NCBI RefSeq assembly: GCF_016907975.1
Contig: NZ_JAFBCY010000002.1
Location: 310,001 to 374,000 of the forward strand
Direction of reading: 5' to 3'
DNA: 64,000 nt
Source of the DNA: Methylopila capsulata
Lineage (GTDB): Bacteria; Pseudomonadota; Alphaproteobacteria; Rhizobiales; Methylopilaceae
How positions within the stretch are numbered: the stretch's first letter is position 1; each line of letters starts with the position of its first letter. Under the pieces are notes generated by a model that saw only the letters and a program-made list of their open reading frames with translations, had not been told where the DNA came from and made no database searches. The translations under genes were made by a program, and so were the position numbers. Positions 62,892-64,000 of this stretch are shown piece by piece.

Positions 62892-63791
62892 TTGGACCGC
62901 ATCGATCTCTTCCGCATTTTCACCCGCGTCGTCGAATGCGCGAGCTTCACCCGCGCCGCCGACACGCTCGGGCTGCCGCGCTCGTCCGTGTCGGCCGCCG
63001 TGATCAATCTCGAAGCGCGGGTTGGAGCGCGCCTGCTGCACCGCACCACACGAAAGGTCTCGCCGACCCAGGACGGCGCCGCCTTCTACGAGCGATGCCT
63101 GCGGCTGATCGCCGATGTGGAAGAAACCGAGGGGCTGTTCAGACAGACATCGGTCGAGCCGACCGGCAGCCTCAGGATCGACGTGCCGGGCCGGATCGGG
63201 AGATTGATCATCGCCCCGGCGCTGCCCGAATTTTTGGCCGATCACCCTCGCCTCGACATCGAGCTGCGCGTCACAGATCGGGCGGTCAATCTGGTCGAGG
63301 AGAGCATCGACTGCGTGCTGAGGGTCGGGCCGCTCGGCGACTCCGGTTTGATCGCCCGCAAGATCGGCGACCTCGCGCTGATCAATGTCGCCAGCCCCAG
63401 CTATCTCGCACGGCATGGCGCGCCGGGCGCCCCGGAGGATCTCGGCGCGCATCTCGCCGTCAACTATGCCTCGCCGTCGACCGGCCGGGTCGAGGATTGG
63501 GAGTGGATCGAGGACGGCGAAGTACGGATGCTGCCGATGCGCGCCCGCGTCACCGTGAACAGCGCCGAAGCCTACATCGCCTGTTGCCTTGCCGGCCTCG
63601 GCCTCATCCAGATCCCGGCCTACGATGTGAGGCGCCACATCGATGCGGGCGAACTTATCGAGGTGATGCGCCATCATCAGGCCGCGCCAATGCCGATGAC
63701 GCTGCTCTATCCGCACCGTCAGCATCTCTCCCGCAGGCTTCAGGTCTTTGCCGATTGGCTTGAGCAACTCCTGAAGCGTGAGATGTTATAG
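62892..63791 (+). CDS. LysR family transcriptional regulator
   Basis: A 299-residue LysR regulator. The N-terminal helix-turn-helix (RIFTRVVECASFTRAADTLGLPRSSVSAAVINLEARVGARLLHRTTRKVSPTQDG) and the substrate-binding domain (SLRIDVPGRIGRLIIAPALPEFLADHPRLDIELRVTDRAVNLVEESIDCVLRVG) are of the CrgA/AaeR-like group. It starts with TTG at 62892; the frame upstream to 62763 adds no similarity. It probably controls the divergent SDR gene. Confidence 0.92.
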   Translation: MDRIDLFRIFTRVVECASFTRAADTLGLPRSSVSAAVINLEARVGARLLHRTTRKVSPTQDGAAFYERCLRLIADVEETEGLFRQTSVEPTGSLRIDVPGRIGRLIIAPALPEFLADHPRLDIELRVTDRAVNLVEESIDCVLRVGPLGDSGLIARKIGDLALINVASPSYLARHGAPGAPEDLGAHLAVNYASPSTGRVEDWEWIEDGEVRMLPMRARVTVNSAEAYIACCLAGLGLIQIPAYDVRRHIDAGELIEVMRHHQAAPMPMTLLYPHRQHLSRRLQVFADWLEQLLKREML

Positions 63792-64000
63792 GAACCTGGC
63801 AGGAGGCGGAGCCCCCTGCTTCGGCGCACATCATGACGTGCTCCTCCGTGTCATCCCGCGGCGGCGCCGAAGCGGTCGCTCTGCCGACATCTTCCCTGCA
63901 CTGGCGCGGCAGATCCGACAACCACGGCGCCATTGACCGAAGCGGAGATCGATCGAGAGAATACGCCGCCACGTTATACCGACACGAACGTCATGATGGG

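Noticed and set aside
63792..64000. Possible gene at the right edge (minus frame 63655-63972)
   Set aside because: It is largely antisense to the LysR gene end and lacks a ribosome site; the last 209 bp hold nothing I can support.

Overview
This GC-rich chromosomal window looks like an alphaproteobacterium of the order Hyphomicrobiales (Rhizobiales). The evidence is LexA boxes of the direct-repeat type (GTTC-N7-GTTC), an imuA-imuB-dnaE2 mutagenesis cassette, a TGA-N9-TCA iron-box candidate, rhizobial small proteins and several palindromic intergenic repeats. The genus cannot be fixed from the window; a methylotroph-like relative (Methylobacteriaceae or Methylocystaceae side) is a guess. There is no phage, plasmid origin, rRNA operon or CRISPR array. 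One tRNA gene, tRNA-Ala(CGC), is present.

Layout. 0-8.5 kb: Tat-exported acetamidase/formamidase-like protein, SDR dehydrogenase with an ArsR regulator, SnoaL-like protein, lepA, a GAF-GGDEF-PilZ signalling protein, and an orphan cytosine methyltransferase with Vsr endonuclease. 8.5-17 kb: a DNA-damage island. imuA-imuB-dnaE2 runs leftward and a radical SAM protein plus a UdgX fusion runs rightward, and each arm has its own perfect LexA box in the shared 190-bp promoter region. 17-22.5 kb: an MFS exporter with an intrinsic terminator just before its start codon, a DUF3750 protein, an MliC-like lysozyme inhibitor, a diguanylate cyclase, a MarR-like regulator and a sulfotransferase-like protein. 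22.8-25.7 kb: two polysaccharide pyruvyl transferase (PST) family proteins. 25.8-31.4 kb: small conserved proteins, a cold-shock protein, a transglutaminase, a groES-groEL pair without a visible CIRCE element, and the tRNA. 31.5-36.7 kb: housekeeping genes (yggT, DUF167, ppa, GNAT, trmD, rplS, rlmN). 36.7-41.3 kb: a TetR regulator and an EmrAB-type efflux pair, linked by three copies of one palindromic operator. 41.3-49.8 kb: a putrescine locus (puuB-like, puuA-like, potFGHI) carrying three kinds of palindromic repeat, one of which brackets a GIY-YIG nuclease gene. 50.1-53.6 kb: a GT32-like glycosyltransferase and two more PST paralogues. 54.1-60 kb: a haem-uptake locus (fecI-fecR-TonB-dependent receptor-haem oxygenase-tonB) with a candidate iron box. 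60.2-63.8 kb: LtrA-like membrane protein, a small membrane protein, and an SDR divergent from a LysR regulator.

The genes form clear functional groups: SOS mutagenesis and uracil-DNA handling, putrescine import and gamma-glutamylation, haem acquisition with surface signalling, TetR-controlled drug efflux, and an unassigned surface-sugar decoration set of four PST paralogues with a GT32 enzyme and a sulfotransferase. The most interesting items are the SOS island, the four PST paralogues, the inverted-REP/GIY-YIG cassette, the 37-bp perfect palindrome and the MFS attenuator.
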